Made by a program: the position numbers and the translations under genes. Shown piece by piece: positions 17,694-27,070 of a stretch of 64,000 nucleotides of DNA. Below the pieces are notes generated by a model. That model saw only the letters and a program-made list of their open reading frames with translations, was not told the DNA's origin and did no database searches. Source of the DNA: G963666705 sp963666705 (lineage in GTDB: Bacteria; Pseudomonadota; Alphaproteobacteria; CADEGL01); NCBI GenBank assembly GCA_963666705.2, contig CAXXKO010000018.1, positions 62,001-126,000 on the forward strand. The letters are read 5' to 3'. Numbering within the stretch: position 1 is the first letter of the stretch; the number at the start of each line of letters is the position of its first letter.

Positions 17694-19481
17694 TCAATAG
17701 AGCGCTTCGAGCGCCTCGCCGTACCTCTGTGCGATCACGTGGCGCCTGATCTTCAGGGTCGGGGTCATCATGCCGTTCTCGACCGTGAAGGGCTCGGCGG
17801 TCAGCAGGAAGCGGCGCACACGCTCGAGGGTCGAGAGACTCTTGCCCACGCGCTCGATGGCTTCGCCGATGGCATCGCGATACGCCTCGTCCGCGACGAG
17901 CGCCACGAGGTCCGCTTCCTGCCCCTGCGCGCTCGCCCAAGTCCGGGCGAAGGTCTCGTCCGGAACGATGAGGGCGACGAGGTGGGGCCGGCGGTCGCCA
18001 TAGACCATGGCCTGGCCGATCTCGGGCTGCATGGTGAGGAAGCCCTCGACGCGCTGGGGCGAGAGGTTGTCGCCGCCCGAGTTGACGATGATGTCCTTCT
18101 TGCGATCGGTGATCTGGAGGCAGCCGTCCGCGTCGAGGAGGCCCACGTCGCCCGTGTGCAGCCAGCCGTCGCGCAACGCCTCGGCCGTCGCCTCGGGGCT
18201 GTTCCAGTAGCCCTGCATGACGAGCTCGCCCCGGACCAGGATCTCGCCATCCGCGGCGATGCGCACCTCGACATCGGTCAAGGGCGGGCCGACCGTGTGC
18301 ATCTTCACCTTGCCGGGCAGGTTGCAGCACACCACCGGCGCCGACTCCGTCTGGCCGTAGCCCTGCAGGAGGCGCAGGCCGAGGGACTGGAAGAAGAGGC
18401 CGATCTCGACATTGAGCGGGGCGCCGCCCGAGACCAGCGCCTTCAGGCGGCCGCCGAAGCGCGCCCGCACCTTGTCGCGCACCAGCCTGTCGACCAGCGC
18501 ATCGGTCAGCTTCTCGCCCAGGCCCAGGCTGCCGGGCGCCTCGTATCTCTTGCGCCCGAGCGCGACCGCCTTGGCGAACAATTTCGCCTTCAGGCCACCG
18601 TCCCGTGCGACGTCGTGGGTGATGCGCGCGTGCATGGTCTCGTAGAGCCTGGGCACGGCCGTCATGATCGTCGGCCGCGCCTCGCGCATGTTGGCGGCGA
18701 GCTTCTCCACGCTCTCGGCGAAGTAGATCTGGGCGCCGATGGAGATGGGGAAGAACTGGCCGCAAGTGTGCTCGTAGGAATGGCTGAGGGGCAGGAAGCA
18801 GAGGAACACCTCGTCATCGAGGCCGAGGCTCGCGAGCAGGTCGCGCGCACCCATGCAGTTGCACAGGATGGCGCCGTGGCTGAGCATCACGCCCTTGGGG
18901 TCGCCGCCGGTGCCCGAGGTGTAGATGAGGCAGGCCGTGTCCGTGCGCTGGGCCCGCGCGGCCATCTCGGCCACGTCGTCGGGCGCCGCCACGCCGCGCT
19001 CCAGGACCGCGTCCCAGCCATGGACGGCCGGACCGCCCTCCGGCGCCGGGCGTTCCGGCGGCTCCATGGTGATGACGTGGGCGACATGGCCGGCATCGAC
19101 TGCCGCCGGCATCAGGCGCTCGGCCAGTCGGGCGGTCGAGACGATGGCCGCCTTGGCGCCGCTGTCTGTCAGGATGTGCAGGTGATCGGCGCGGGTGTTG
19201 GTGGTGTAGGCCGGCACGGTGATGGCGCCCCCGGCCATGATGGCGAGGTCGGCGATGGTCCATTCGGGCCGGTTCTCGGAGACGAGCGCTACTCTGTCGC
19301 CGGGCTCGACGCCGAGTGCTCGCAGGCCGCGGGAGAGCGCGCTCACCCGCTGCCGCACTTCGGCCCAGCTCAGCGGCGCATAGGCATCCCCGCGTTTGCG
19401 CCACAGGAGTGGCTTTTCCTCAAGGGCCTCGGCCTGCTCCAGGAACATGATGGCCAGGCTCGGCCAGGTCTTGTATTTCAA
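17694..19481 (-). CDS. Long-chain acyl-CoA synthetase (AMP-forming)
   Basis: A 595-residue adenylate-forming enzyme of the FadD15 type. The P-loop LIYTSGTGGDPKGVMLSH, the GYGQTESAP motif, WLHTGDVGLLDADG and the C-terminal DRKKDIIVNSGGDNLSPQ are all present, with KIRR near the end. It activates long-chain fatty acids to acyl-CoA with ATP. I chose a TTG at 19481 because GGGAG lies 7 bp upstream and the product starts MKYKTWPSLAIMFLEQ; a TTG at 19508 and an ATG at 19448 are alternatives. It is divergent from the M3 peptidase gene with a compact shared promoter region. Confidence 0.9.
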   Translation of the reverse strand: MKYKTWPSLAIMFLEQAEALEEKPLLWRKRGDAYAPLSWAEVRQRVSALSRGLRALGVEPGDRVALVSENRPEWTIADLAIMAGGAITVPAYTTNTRADHLHILTDSGAKAAIVSTARLAERLMPAAVDAGHVAHVITMEPPERPAPEGGPAVHGWDAVLERGVAAPDDVAEMAARAQRTDTACLIYTSGTGGDPKGVMLSHGAILCNCMGARDLLASLGLDDEVFLCFLPLSHSYEHTCGQFFPISIGAQIYFAESVEKLAANMREARPTIMTAVPRLYETMHARITHDVARDGGLKAKLFAKAVALGRKRYEAPGSLGLGEKLTDALVDRLVRDKVRARFGGRLKALVSGGAPLNVEIGLFFQSLGLRLLQGYGQTESAPVVCCNLPGKVKMHTVGPPLTDVEVRIAADGEILVRGELVMQGYWNSPEATAEALRDGWLHTGDVGLLDADGCLQITDRKKDIIVNSGGDNLSPQRVEGFLTMQPEIGQAMVYGDRRPHLVALIVPDETFARTWASAQGQEADLVALVADEAYRDAIGEAIERVGKSLSTLERVRRFLLTAEPFTVENGMMTPTLKIRRHVIAQRYGEALEALY

Positions 19482-19594
19482 GGGGCTTCTCCCGATCCTC
19501 GCTCCCAATGCGTCGAAGCGGCCCCCATCGCGGGCGCGGCCTTGGCGCGCGCCCTAGCGAGCCCTATATCGCTCCTGGATTCAAGGAGGAAGTC

Positions 19595-21394
19595 ATGCCC
19601 GACGTAAACCCCGCGCCGGAGACGGAACGGGACCACGGTGAGCTGCCCGAATGGCGGCTCGACCACCTCTATCCCGGACCGGAGTCGGCGGAGCTGGAGG
19701 CCGCGCTCGCGGGTGCGGCGGCGGATGTCGCCGCCTTCGCGAAGGAATTCGAGGGCAAGCTCGCGCGTCTGAGCGGCGCGCGCCTCGCGGCGGCGGTCGC
19801 GCGCTACGAAGCCATCGACGAGGTGCTTTCGCGCCTCATGAGCTACGCCCAGCTCCACTACGCCGCCGACATGACCGCACTGGGCACGGGCCAGTTTCTC
19901 CAGACCCTGCGTGAGCGCGTGACCGACATCTCGGCCACCCTGCTGTTCTTTACCCTGGAGCTCAACCGGGTGCCGGACGAGGCGCTCGCGCGCAAGCTCG
20001 AGACCCCCGCCCTGCGGCGCTACAAGCCCTGGCTCGACGAGGTGCGAGCCTTCCGCCCGCACCAGCTCTCGGACGAGGCCGAGCGGCTCCTCCACGACAA
20101 GTCCGTCGCTGGGCGCGCCGCCTGGATGCGCCTCTTCGACGAGACCATCGCCGATCTGCGCTTCGAGATCGGCGGCAAGACGCTCAACAGCACCACGGCG
20201 CTCGACCTTCTCTCGGACCCGGAGGGGGCGGCGCGCAAGGCGGCGGCGCTTGAGATCGGGCGGGTGTTCGGTGCGAACGCGCGGCTCTTCGCCCTCGTCA
20301 CCAACACCCTCGCCAAGGACAAGGAGGTCGAGGACCGCTGGCGCCACTTCGCGCGGCCGGTCTCGTCCCGCAACCTCGCCAACCGGGTCGAGGACGAGGT
20401 GGTGGAGGCGCTCGTCGCCGCCGTCCGCGATTCCTACGCCCCGCTCGCCCACCGCTACTACGCCCTCAAGGCCCGCTGGATGGGCTTGGACAGGCTCGAC
20501 TACTGGGACCGCAACGCGCCGCTGCCGGAGGACGGCGACCGCGCGTTCAGTTGGGCGCAGGCTCGCGAGACTGTCTTGGGCGCCTACGGTGAATTCTCGC
20601 CGACCCTGGCCGAGGTCGGCACCCGCTTCTTCGATGACGGATGGATCGACGCCCCCGTGCGCCCCGGCAAGGCGCCCGGCGCCTTCTCGCACCCGACCGT
20701 GCCGAGCGCCCATCCCTATATCCTGCTCAACTACCAGGGCAAGGCGCGCGACGTCATGACCCTCGCGCACGAGCTCGGCCACGGGGTGCATCAGGTGCTG
20801 GCGGCGGGTCAGGGGCACCTCCTGGCCGACACGCCGCTCACCCTCGCCGAGACCGCGAGCGTCTTCGGCGAGATGCTGACCTTCCGCGCCCTGCTCGCCG
20901 CCGAGGCCGATCCCGGCCGCCGCCGCATCCTCCTCGCCGGCAAGGTCGAGGACATGCTCAACACGGTCGTGCGCCAGATCGCCTTCCACGAGTTCGAGCG
21001 CCGCGTCCATGACGAGCGCCGGGCGGGCGAGCTGGCGCCCGAGCGCCTCGGCGAGATCTGGATCGAGGTGCAGACCGAAAGCCTCGGCCCGGCCCTGCGC
21101 TTCGACGAGGGGTATGCCAGCTACTGGAGCTATATCCCCCATTTCATCCATTCGCCCTTCTACGTCTATGCCTATGCCTTCGGCGACTGTCTGGTGAATT
21201 CGCTCTACGCCACCTACGAGGCCGGTCCGGAGGGCTTCGAAGCCAAATACCTCGACATGCTGCGCGCCGGCGGCAGCCTGCGCCACAGGGAGCTGCTGGC
21301 CCCCTTCGGGCTCGATGCCTCCGACCCCGGCTTCTGGAAGCGGGGGCTCGGCGTCGTGTCGGGCTTCGTCGACCGGCTGGCGGCCGATGGCTGA
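19595..21394 (+). CDS. pepF: M3-family oligoendopeptidase (PepF-like)
   Basis: A 599-residue zinc peptidase. The start at 19595 has AAGGAGGA 5 bp upstream. The zinc motif HELGH is at residues 392-396, with the third ligand Glu in LAETASVFGE about 27 residues later, as in M3B enzymes. The N-terminal WRLDHLYPGPESAELE and the middle RWRHFARPVSSRNLANRVED are typical of PepF, which degrades peptides of about 6-18 residues in the cytosol. The stop overlaps the ABC1 kinase start by 8 bases, so the two are translationally coupled. The length is normal for the family. Confidence 0.9.
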   Translation: MPDVNPAPETERDHGELPEWRLDHLYPGPESAELEAALAGAAADVAAFAKEFEGKLARLSGARLAAAVARYEAIDEVLSRLMSYAQLHYAADMTALGTGQFLQTLRERVTDISATLLFFTLELNRVPDEALARKLETPALRRYKPWLDEVRAFRPHQLSDEAERLLHDKSVAGRAAWMRLFDETIADLRFEIGGKTLNSTTALDLLSDPEGAARKAAALEIGRVFGANARLFALVTNTLAKDKEVEDRWRHFARPVSSRNLANRVEDEVVEALVAAVRDSYAPLAHRYYALKARWMGLDRLDYWDRNAPLPEDGDRAFSWAQARETVLGAYGEFSPTLAEVGTRFFDDGWIDAPVRPGKAPGAFSHPTVPSAHPYILLNYQGKARDVMTLAHELGHGVHQVLAAGQGHLLADTPLTLAETASVFGEMLTFRALLAAEADPGRRRILLAGKVEDMLNTVVRQIAFHEFERRVHDERRAGELAPERLGEIWIEVQTESLGPALRFDEGYASYWSYIPHFIHSPFYVYAYAFGDCLVNSLYATYEAGPEGFEAKYLDMLRAGGSLRHRELLAPFGLDASDPGFWKRGLGVVSGFVDRLAADG

Positions 21395-22727
21395 GGAGAG
21401 CCGCCTTGGCAAGCGGGTCAGGCGCTATGCCGAGGTCGGCACGGCCGTGGGGGGCCTCGCGGCGCGCCTCGCCGGCGCCCGCTATCTCGGCGTCGAGCTC
21501 GACCAGGCGCGCCACGCCGCCGACCTGAGAGGCGCCCTCGGCGGGCTCAAGGGCCCGCTCATGAAGGTAGCCCAGATCCTCTCCACCATTCCCGACGCCC
21601 TGCCCGAGTCCTACATGGCCGAGCTGGGCCAGCTCCAGGCCGACGCGCCGAGCATGGGCTGGCCCTTCGTGCGCCGGCGCATGGCGGCCGAGCTGGGCCC
21701 GGGCTGGGCCGAGAAGCTCGCCAGCTTCGAGCACGAGGCCGCGCACGCGGCCTCCCTCGGCCAAGTGCATCGCGCCACCGGACACGACGGCCGCGCCTTC
21801 GCCTGCAAGCTGCAGTATCCCGACATGCGCTCGGTGGTGCAGGCGGACCTGCGCCAGCTCCGCATCGTCCTCGCCATCTTCGAGCGCTACGACAAGGCCG
21901 TCTCCACCAGCCAGATCTACGAGGAGGTCTCGGCCCGGCTGTGGGAGGAGCTGGACTATGCGCGCGAGGCCCGGCACATGGCGCTCTACCGCCACATGCT
22001 GGCGGACGAGCCAGCCGTCCACGTGCCCGAGCCCGTGGCCGATCTCTCGACCGACCGGCTCCTGACCATGACCTGGCTCGAGGGCGCGCCGCTCATGGCC
22101 GAGAAGACGGCCCCCCTGGCGCGCCGCAACCGCGTCGCCCGCAACATGTTCCACGCCTGGTACAAGCCCTTCTACGCCTATGGCGTGATCCACGGCGACC
22201 CGCACCTGGGCAACTACTCGGTGCGCGGGGACGCCACCGTCAACCTCATCGATTTCGGCTGCATCCGGGTCTTCCCCACCCCCTTCGTGCGCGGTGTCAT
22301 CGACCTCTACCACGCGCTCCGCGACGGCGACGAGGCGCTCGCCGTCCATGCCTACGAGACATGGGGCTTCCACGACATCAGGCGCGAGGTCATCGACGTG
22401 CTCAACATCTGGGCCGAGTTCGTCTACGCGCCGCTCATGGAAGACCGAAAGCGCCGCATTCAGGAGACCGAGGGTGGGCACTACGGCGCCGCCGTGGCAG
22501 CGCGCGTCCATCGCGAGCTGCGCCGCCTGGGCGGCGTGACGCCGCCGCGCGAGTTCGTGCTCATGGACCGCGCCGCCATCGGCCTGGGCTCGGTGTTCCT
22601 GCACCTGAAGGCGGAGCTCAACTGGTCGCGCATGTTCCACGACCTGATCGCCGGCTTCGACGAAGCCGCCCTCGCCAAGCGCCAGGCCGCGGCGCTCGGG
22701 ACGTTCGACCTGACGGCGGCGGCGTGA
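21387..22727 (+). CDS. ABC1/UbiB-family atypical kinase
   Basis: A 446-residue protein of the ABC1/ADCK/UbiB family. The family KxGQ-like motif appears as LKGPLMKVAQILS, followed by the A-rich loop (EAAHAASLGQVHRA), the lysine strand FACKLQYPDM, the catalytic region VIHGDPHLGNYSV and the metal motif LIDFGCIR. These kinases support ubiquinone biosynthesis or lipid handling. There is no C-terminal membrane pair as in E. coli UbiB, so it is closer to the shorter members. The start overlaps pepF by 8 bp. A role in quinone metabolism is possible, since COQ9 also occurs in this window. Confidence 0.85.
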   Translation: MAEESRLGKRVRRYAEVGTAVGGLAARLAGARYLGVELDQARHAADLRGALGGLKGPLMKVAQILSTIPDALPESYMAELGQLQADAPSMGWPFVRRRMAAELGPGWAEKLASFEHEAAHAASLGQVHRATGHDGRAFACKLQYPDMRSVVQADLRQLRIVLAIFERYDKAVSTSQIYEEVSARLWEELDYAREARHMALYRHMLADEPAVHVPEPVADLSTDRLLTMTWLEGAPLMAEKTAPLARRNRVARNMFHAWYKPFYAYGVIHGDPHLGNYSVRGDATVNLIDFGCIRVFPTPFVRGVIDLYHALRDGDEALAVHAYETWGFHDIRREVIDVLNIWAEFVYAPLMEDRKRRIQETEGGHYGAAVAARVHRELRRLGGVTPPREFVLMDRAAIGLGSVFLHLKAELNWSRMFHDLIAGFDEAALAKRQAAALGTFDLTAAA

Positions 22728-22836
22728 GGCTCTGAAACTGCCCGGCGTGGCCACGGCGGCGCCCGTCGTGGGATTTTGCCATCGGCCAAAGGTCGATTAG
22801 ACTCCTCGCGCGGAACGCCAGCGCTTTGGAGGGATC

Positions 22837-23547
22837 ATGCGGCGAAGCAACTCACCCATCCTGCTCGCGGCCGGCGTCGCGCTGGCGCTGGCGGCCTGCG
22901 CGCGAACGGATTCGCTGGCCCCGGAAGGCGCGTTCGAGCGACCGCCGGGGACCGCCCGGGTCCTGCTGATGCCGCCCGATGTCGAGCTTTACGAGCTGAC
23001 CGCGGGCGGCCTCACGGAGCCTCAGGCCCAATGGACCGAGGCGGCCAAGGGCAATCTGGCAGACGCCATCACCGCGATCATCGAGGAGAGGGATGCGGAT
23101 CTGGTTCCTTTCGCCGCGGTGGGCGACGACCCGCTCACGCCGCACCCCTACACCCAGGTCGTGAAGCTGCACGAGGCCGTCGGCCGCACGATCCTGGTGC
23201 ACGGCTATTTGCCCGGCCTGTCCCTACCCACCAGGAAGGACCGATTCGACTGGAGCCTGGGCCCCGACGTGGTCCCCATGGGTGAGGCCTATCAGGCCGA
23301 TTACGCGCTCTTCGTCTATGCCCGCGAGAGCTTCTCGACCAGCGGCCGGGTCGCCCTCGTCATCATCGGCGCCCTCCTCGGCGCCTACGTGCCCGGAGGC
23401 CAGCAGGTGGGCTTCGCTTCGCTGGTCGACCTGCGCTCGGGCGACCTCGTGTGGTTCAACCAGGCCACGGCCGCCATCGGTGACCTGCGCGAACCGGACT
23501 CGGCCCGCACGGCCGCCGGGAACCTGTTGGACGACCTGCCGTTATGA
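22837..23547 (+). CDS. Lipoprotein of unknown function
   Basis: A 236-residue protein with a type II signal peptide: basic start MRRSNSP, hydrophobic ILLAAGVALALA and lipobox LAAC at Cys21. The start follows TTGGAGGG. The mature domain has alternating beta-like strands (GRTILVHGYLPGLSLP, YALFVYARESF) and a Gly-rich patch ALVIIGALLGAYVPGG near its end. I do not recognise a named family. Its stop overlaps the start of the M48 protease by four bases, and two further lipoproteins follow, so this looks like an envelope operon running from about 22837 to 26877. Confidence 0.75.
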   Translation: MRRSNSPILLAAGVALALAACARTDSLAPEGAFERPPGTARVLLMPPDVELYELTAGGLTEPQAQWTEAAKGNLADAITAIIEERDADLVPFAAVGDDPLTPHPYTQVVKLHEAVGRTILVHGYLPGLSLPTRKDRFDWSLGPDVVPMGEAYQADYALFVYARESFSTSGRVALVIIGALLGAYVPGGQQVGFASLVDLRSGDLVWFNQATAAIGDLREPDSARTAAGNLLDDLPL

Positions 23548-24701
23548 GCCCGCGAACGGCCCTCGGCGCGGCCCTCGCTCTTCTCCTCGCGGGCTGCGCG
23601 ACGGCGCCGCTCGAAGACATCGAGCCCGGCGAGCGCCCCAGCATCGAGTCCGAAGAGGCGGGCCTGTGGATGATGATGGACAGGGTCGAGGGCAACCTCA
23701 AGACCTCGGGCCGGGTGGTCGACGACCCGGCGCTCAATGCCTATGTCAGCGGCCTCGTGTGCCGCCTCGCGGGGCCCTATTGCGGCGATGTCCGCGTCTA
23801 TGTGGTCAGGGCCGCGGGCTTCAACGCCAGCATGGCGCCCAACGGCTCCATGCGGGTCTGGACCGGCCTCCTCCTGCGCTCCCGCAACGAGGCGCAGCTC
23901 GCCTTCGTGCTCGGGCACGAGCTCGGGCACTACCTGCGCCGCCATTCGCTCCAGCGCTGGCGCGAGATACGGGAGACGACCAACGCGCTGGTCTTTTTCA
24001 AGGTCGCGACGGCCGTGGCCGGCCTCGGCGTCACCGGAACCGTGGCCGACCTCGTGGCGCTCGGCGCCATCTATTCCTTCACCCGCGACAACGAGCGCGA
24101 GGCCGATCGCCTCGGCTTCGAGCGGATGGCCGAATACGGCTACGACGCGGGCGAGGCGGCGGCGGTGTGGGAGGCCCTGCTCGAGGAGAAGGAGGCGGCC
24201 GACGAACCCGAGCGGATGATCTTCTTCTCCACCCACCCGAGCGGAGAGGAGCGGGCCGAGACCCTGCGCACCCTGGCCGAGGAATACGACCATGTCGCCA
24301 GCGGCGACGCGCTGGCGCGCGACCGGCTGATGGCGGCGATCCTGCCGCACCGCGGCGACTGGCTGCGCGACGAGCTGCGCCAACGGAAGTTCGAGCGCAT
24401 GCAGGTCGTGCTCGACCACCTGATGGCGGAGCCCTCCGGGCTGGGCGAGCTGCACTTCTATCAGGGCGAGCTCCATCGCCTGCGCGCCGAGGGCGATGAC
24501 GAGAGCGACGCCGTCGATGCCTACCAGGCGGCCCTCGAGGCGGGCGGGGCGCCGGCCGAGGCTCACCGCTCCCTCGGCCTCGTGCTGTGGTCGCTCGGGC
24601 GCACGGCCGCGGCGCGCGACGCTTTCGCGGCTTACCTGCTCGCCCATCCGGAGGCCGAGGACAAGCGGATGGTCGCGGCCTATATCGACCAGCTTCAGTG
24701 A
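23544..24701 (+). CDS. M48-family metalloprotease lipoprotein
   Basis: A 385-residue protein with lipobox LLLAGC (Cys18). The zinc site HELGH is at residues 125-129, and the third ligand is in NEREADRLGFE, as in BepA/LoiP-type M48 proteases that act in the periplasm on outer-membrane proteins. The C-terminal third is alpha-helical and TPR-like (AYQAALEAGGAPAEAHRSLG). Cys73 and Cys80 are close together and could form a disulfide. It overlaps the preceding lipoprotein by ATGA. It probably helps quality control of envelope proteins. Confidence 0.9.
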   Translation: MSPRTALGAALALLLAGCATAPLEDIEPGERPSIESEEAGLWMMMDRVEGNLKTSGRVVDDPALNAYVSGLVCRLAGPYCGDVRVYVVRAAGFNASMAPNGSMRVWTGLLLRSRNEAQLAFVLGHELGHYLRRHSLQRWREIRETTNALVFFKVATAVAGLGVTGTVADLVALGAIYSFTRDNEREADRLGFERMAEYGYDAGEAAAVWEALLEEKEAADEPERMIFFSTHPSGEERAETLRTLAEEYDHVASGDALARDRLMAAILPHRGDWLRDELRQRKFERMQVVLDHLMAEPSGLGELHFYQGELHRLRAEGDDESDAVDAYQAALEAGGAPAEAHRSLGLVLWSLGRTAAARDAFAAYLLAHPEAEDKRMVAAYIDQLQ

Positions 24702-25218
24702 GGGCGACCATGCACCGCGCGGCCCTGTTCCTGATGTCGTCGATCCTGCTGGTGGGCTGCGCCCGCTTCACCCTGGTCGAGCCGGGGCGGCAGTCGATCG
24801 CGGGTTTCTACACCGTCGAGTCCCAGATCGAGTGGAGCATGGTCGGCGACAGCGAAGCCGTGCTGTGGACGGTGAACGGCCCCGCGCTCGATGCCATCCG
24901 CTTCTTCGACGCGCTGCATGACGGAGATACCATGTTCGCGGCGGTGGGCGACCAGGAGCTGCCGAGCTATCGCGCCGACATGAAGCCCAACGACGTCATG
25001 GAGCTCGTGGTCGACAGCGTCGCGCGCGAGGGCGCGAACGAGGTCGCGGCCGCCGCCCTGCAGCCGGTCGAGTTCGGCGACCGCGACGGGTTCCACTTCG
25101 AGATGACGCTGCTGTCGCCCGAGGGCCTGGAGATGAAGGGCATCGTCGTCGGGCTCCAGACCGAGCGCGAGCTCTACCTCATCCTCTATACCGGGACGGC
25201 GATGTACTATTTCCCCAA

Positions 25219-26293
25219 CGTCCCTATCCGGTTAATGCAGGTAGCGCGTCGTTGGGTTGCAAGCCGTGGATCAACTGGCGGTATGTGATGGTTGGCCGGG
25301 CCGTGGCGCGGCTCAGGACGAAGTCGCCGAGGTCGTCGATCCGCCGGCGGCGGTTGAAGCGATAGGCCCATTCCCGGCCATAGCGCGGCAAGTGCTTGGC
25401 GCTGACGCCATGGTAGGTGCCGTTGAGCCAGGTCTTGAGGTTGCTGAACAGGACGTGGATGATCGGCATCTGCGTCTCGGCGTTCTTGCCTTGGCCTTGG
25501 ACGGTGGGCTGGTGCTGGTAGACGGCGCCGAGCCCGGCATAGCCCTTGAAATCGTCGGTCAGCAGGCGCGCGCCCGGCGTCACGGCGGCCCGCACGAAGC
25601 CGCCGAGCTGCTCGGCATTGGCCCGGGGCAGGATGGCAAGCCGCGCCCGGCCGGCGACGAAGCCGCTGGCCTCGACCCCCTTGCCCGGCGCCACCGCCAC
25701 CTTCTCCACCGCCAGCACGAGCAGGCTCTTGTTGGCATTGGCCATCCCGCGGCCCCGGCTCTCGGGCTTGCCGCGCCCGCCGTAGTAGCTCTCATCGACC
25801 TCGACCATGCCGTCCAGCAACGCATCCGGCCGCTCCGCCAAGCCATGGCGCAGCTTGTGAGCCATCAGCCATGCGGTCTCATAGCGAAGCCCCAGCTCGC
25901 GCGCCAGGAACAGGGCCGAGACCCCGCGCTTGTCCCGCCCCATCAACCACGCCGCCAGGAACCATTTGGGCAACGGTGTGCGGGTGCGGTGGAAGATGGT
26001 TCCCGCCGTCACCGACTCTTGACGACCGCAAGCCGCGCATTCGAAGACGCGCGCCCGCGCCTTGTGCCGATAGCCCCGCCGGTGCCCGCAGCGGGCGCAC
26101 GCAAACCCAGACGGCCAGCGTCGATCCGCCAAGGCCAGGATGCACGATTCCTCGTCTCGGTAGCGCTCTTGGAACGTCAACAAGCCGCTCATGCCCTGTC
26201 TCCCGACCAATCCTCAGAGGCGGGAACAGTACACCCTTAGAGCGAACATATAAAGAACACTCGGTCGCTACCTGCATTAACCGGATAGGGACG
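25219..26293 (-). mobile_element. IS1595-family insertion sequence, complete
   Basis: A 1075-bp element with perfect 28-bp terminal inverted repeats at 25219-25246 and 26266-26293, each beginning CGTCCCTATCCGG. It is flanked by a perfect 8-bp target duplication, TTCCCCAA, at 25211-25218 and 26294-26301; 8 bp is the size expected for IS1595. It carries one transposase gene on the minus strand. Intact ends, intact transposase and an exact duplication show that this is a recent insertion. Confidence 0.95.
25224..26192 (-). CDS. IS1595-family transposase (ISXO2-like)
   Basis: A 322-residue transposase. It begins MSGLLTFQERYRDEESCILA; an N-terminal zinc ribbon is formed by Cys32, Cys35, Cys52 and Cys55. 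The ISXO2-like catalytic domain follows, with Asp133 in VEVDESYYGGR, Asp213/214 in LTDDFKGY and an Asn251 in FSNLKTWLNGTYHGV where other families have Glu, as in the DDN group. The ATG at 26192 has GGGAG and AGGG upstream; a TTG at 26210 gives six more residues. The stop lies inside the left inverted repeat. The gene looks functional. Confidence 0.92.
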   Translation of the reverse strand: MSGLLTFQERYRDEESCILALADRRWPSGFACARCGHRRGYRHKARARVFECAACGRQESVTAGTIFHRTRTPLPKWFLAAWLMGRDKRGVSALFLARELGLRYETAWLMAHKLRHGLAERPDALLDGMVEVDESYYGGRGKPESRGRGMANANKSLLVLAVEKVAVAPGKGVEASGFVAGRARLAILPRANAEQLGGFVRAAVTPGARLLTDDFKGYAGLGAVYQHQPTVQGQGKNAETQMPIIHVLFSNLKTWLNGTYHGVSAKHLPRYGREWAYRFNRRRRIDDLGDFVLSRATARPTITYRQLIHGLQPNDALPALTG

Positions 26294-26349
26294 TTCCCCA
26301 AATACCGGCCCACGGTCGAGGACATCATCGCCTCGATCGAAATCGACTA

Positions 26350-26877
26350 GTGTCGTACGGAAGGAAGGCAATCGCGGATCGCGGCCGTCCGGCCGGGTGG
26401 GGTGGCCGGCTGATCCTCGCCGGCCTGCTCGCACTCGTCCTCGCCGCCTGTTACGAGGTGGGCGAGGAGATCGTCGATCCCGGCATGGCCGAGGAGGTCC
26501 CGACCCTGCCCGGGCGCTACAGCCTCGGTGAGGGTGCGTTCACGGTCATCACCGACCAGCCCGGCAGCAACGACTACCTCTACCAGGAGACGGATTCGGG
26601 TGGTGAGATGTCGACCGGCTCCTTCCGCGCCATCCACCTGCGCGACGACCTCTACCTCGCGCAAGTCATGCCCGGCGACGGCGGCATATTCGCCGCCTTC
26701 TTCCGCCACCCGGCGTCATGGTCGCTGATCCTGTTGAACACCACGCCGGCCGTCTTCGATCTGGCACCCAGGTATCATGTCGAGATCGACGCCGACATGG
26801 CCGATATCCTGATCGGGTCCCGCCGCGACATCCTGGCCTTTCTCACCGCCCATACCACGGCGCACCTGACGGAATAG
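26350..26877 (+). CDS. Lipoprotein of unknown function
   Basis: A 175-residue protein with a basic N-terminus (RKAIADRGRP), a hydrophobic stretch LILAGLLALVLAA and lipobox LAAC, so it is anchored in the membrane after cleavage. The GTG start shares its first base with the TAG that ended the original upstream lipoprotein. The mature part (VPTLPGRYSLGEGAFTVI then HLRDDLYLAQVMPGDGG) is beta-rich. No family recognised. Because the IS1595-type element lies just upstream, its expression may have changed. Confidence 0.7.
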   Translation: MSYGRKAIADRGRPAGWGGRLILAGLLALVLAACYEVGEEIVDPGMAEEVPTLPGRYSLGEGAFTVITDQPGSNDYLYQETDSGGEMSTGSFRAIHLRDDLYLAQVMPGDGGIFAAFFRHPASWSLILLNTTPAVFDLAPRYHVEIDADMADILIGSRRDILAFLTAHTTAHLTE

Positions 26878-27070
26878 CCGCCCCGCGCCGGATCGCCCCA
26901 CACGCGCTTTTGATCGGACAGGGCACTTGGCAAACCGGGTGCGAGGCGGCATTGTGCGCCCGTCATCGCGCCCGGCCGGGCATCGCCCGCGGGCTGGATT
27001 CGCACCAAATGGGCCCGCGGGTTGGAGCGGCGCCGCCAGGAGGCGGCCCGGCCATGGAGAGAGCCACCGT

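Larger units (their letters stand above)
24710..26350 (+). pseudogene. Lipoprotein gene split near its 3' end by an IS1595-type element
   Basis: The original gene reads from the ATG at 24710 to 25218 and resumes at 26302-26350, giving 185 residues. It has a lipobox (LLVGC) and no family that I recognise. After YTGTAMYYFP the element interrupts it; joining across one copy of the target duplication continues KYRPTVEDIIASIEID and a TAG stop. In the present sequence the frame reads on into the element and ends at 25288, so only the last 15 or so residues are replaced by element-encoded ones. The protein may still be partly active. It sits 8 bp after the M48 gene and before another lipoprotein, which the insertion may cut off from its promoter. 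Confidence 0.85.

Noticed and set aside
17739..21412. Long antisense open frames over the acyl-CoA synthetase and pepF genes (622 and 644 residues)
   Set aside because: They are a typical high-GC effect; the composition is unnatural and the sense genes are certain.
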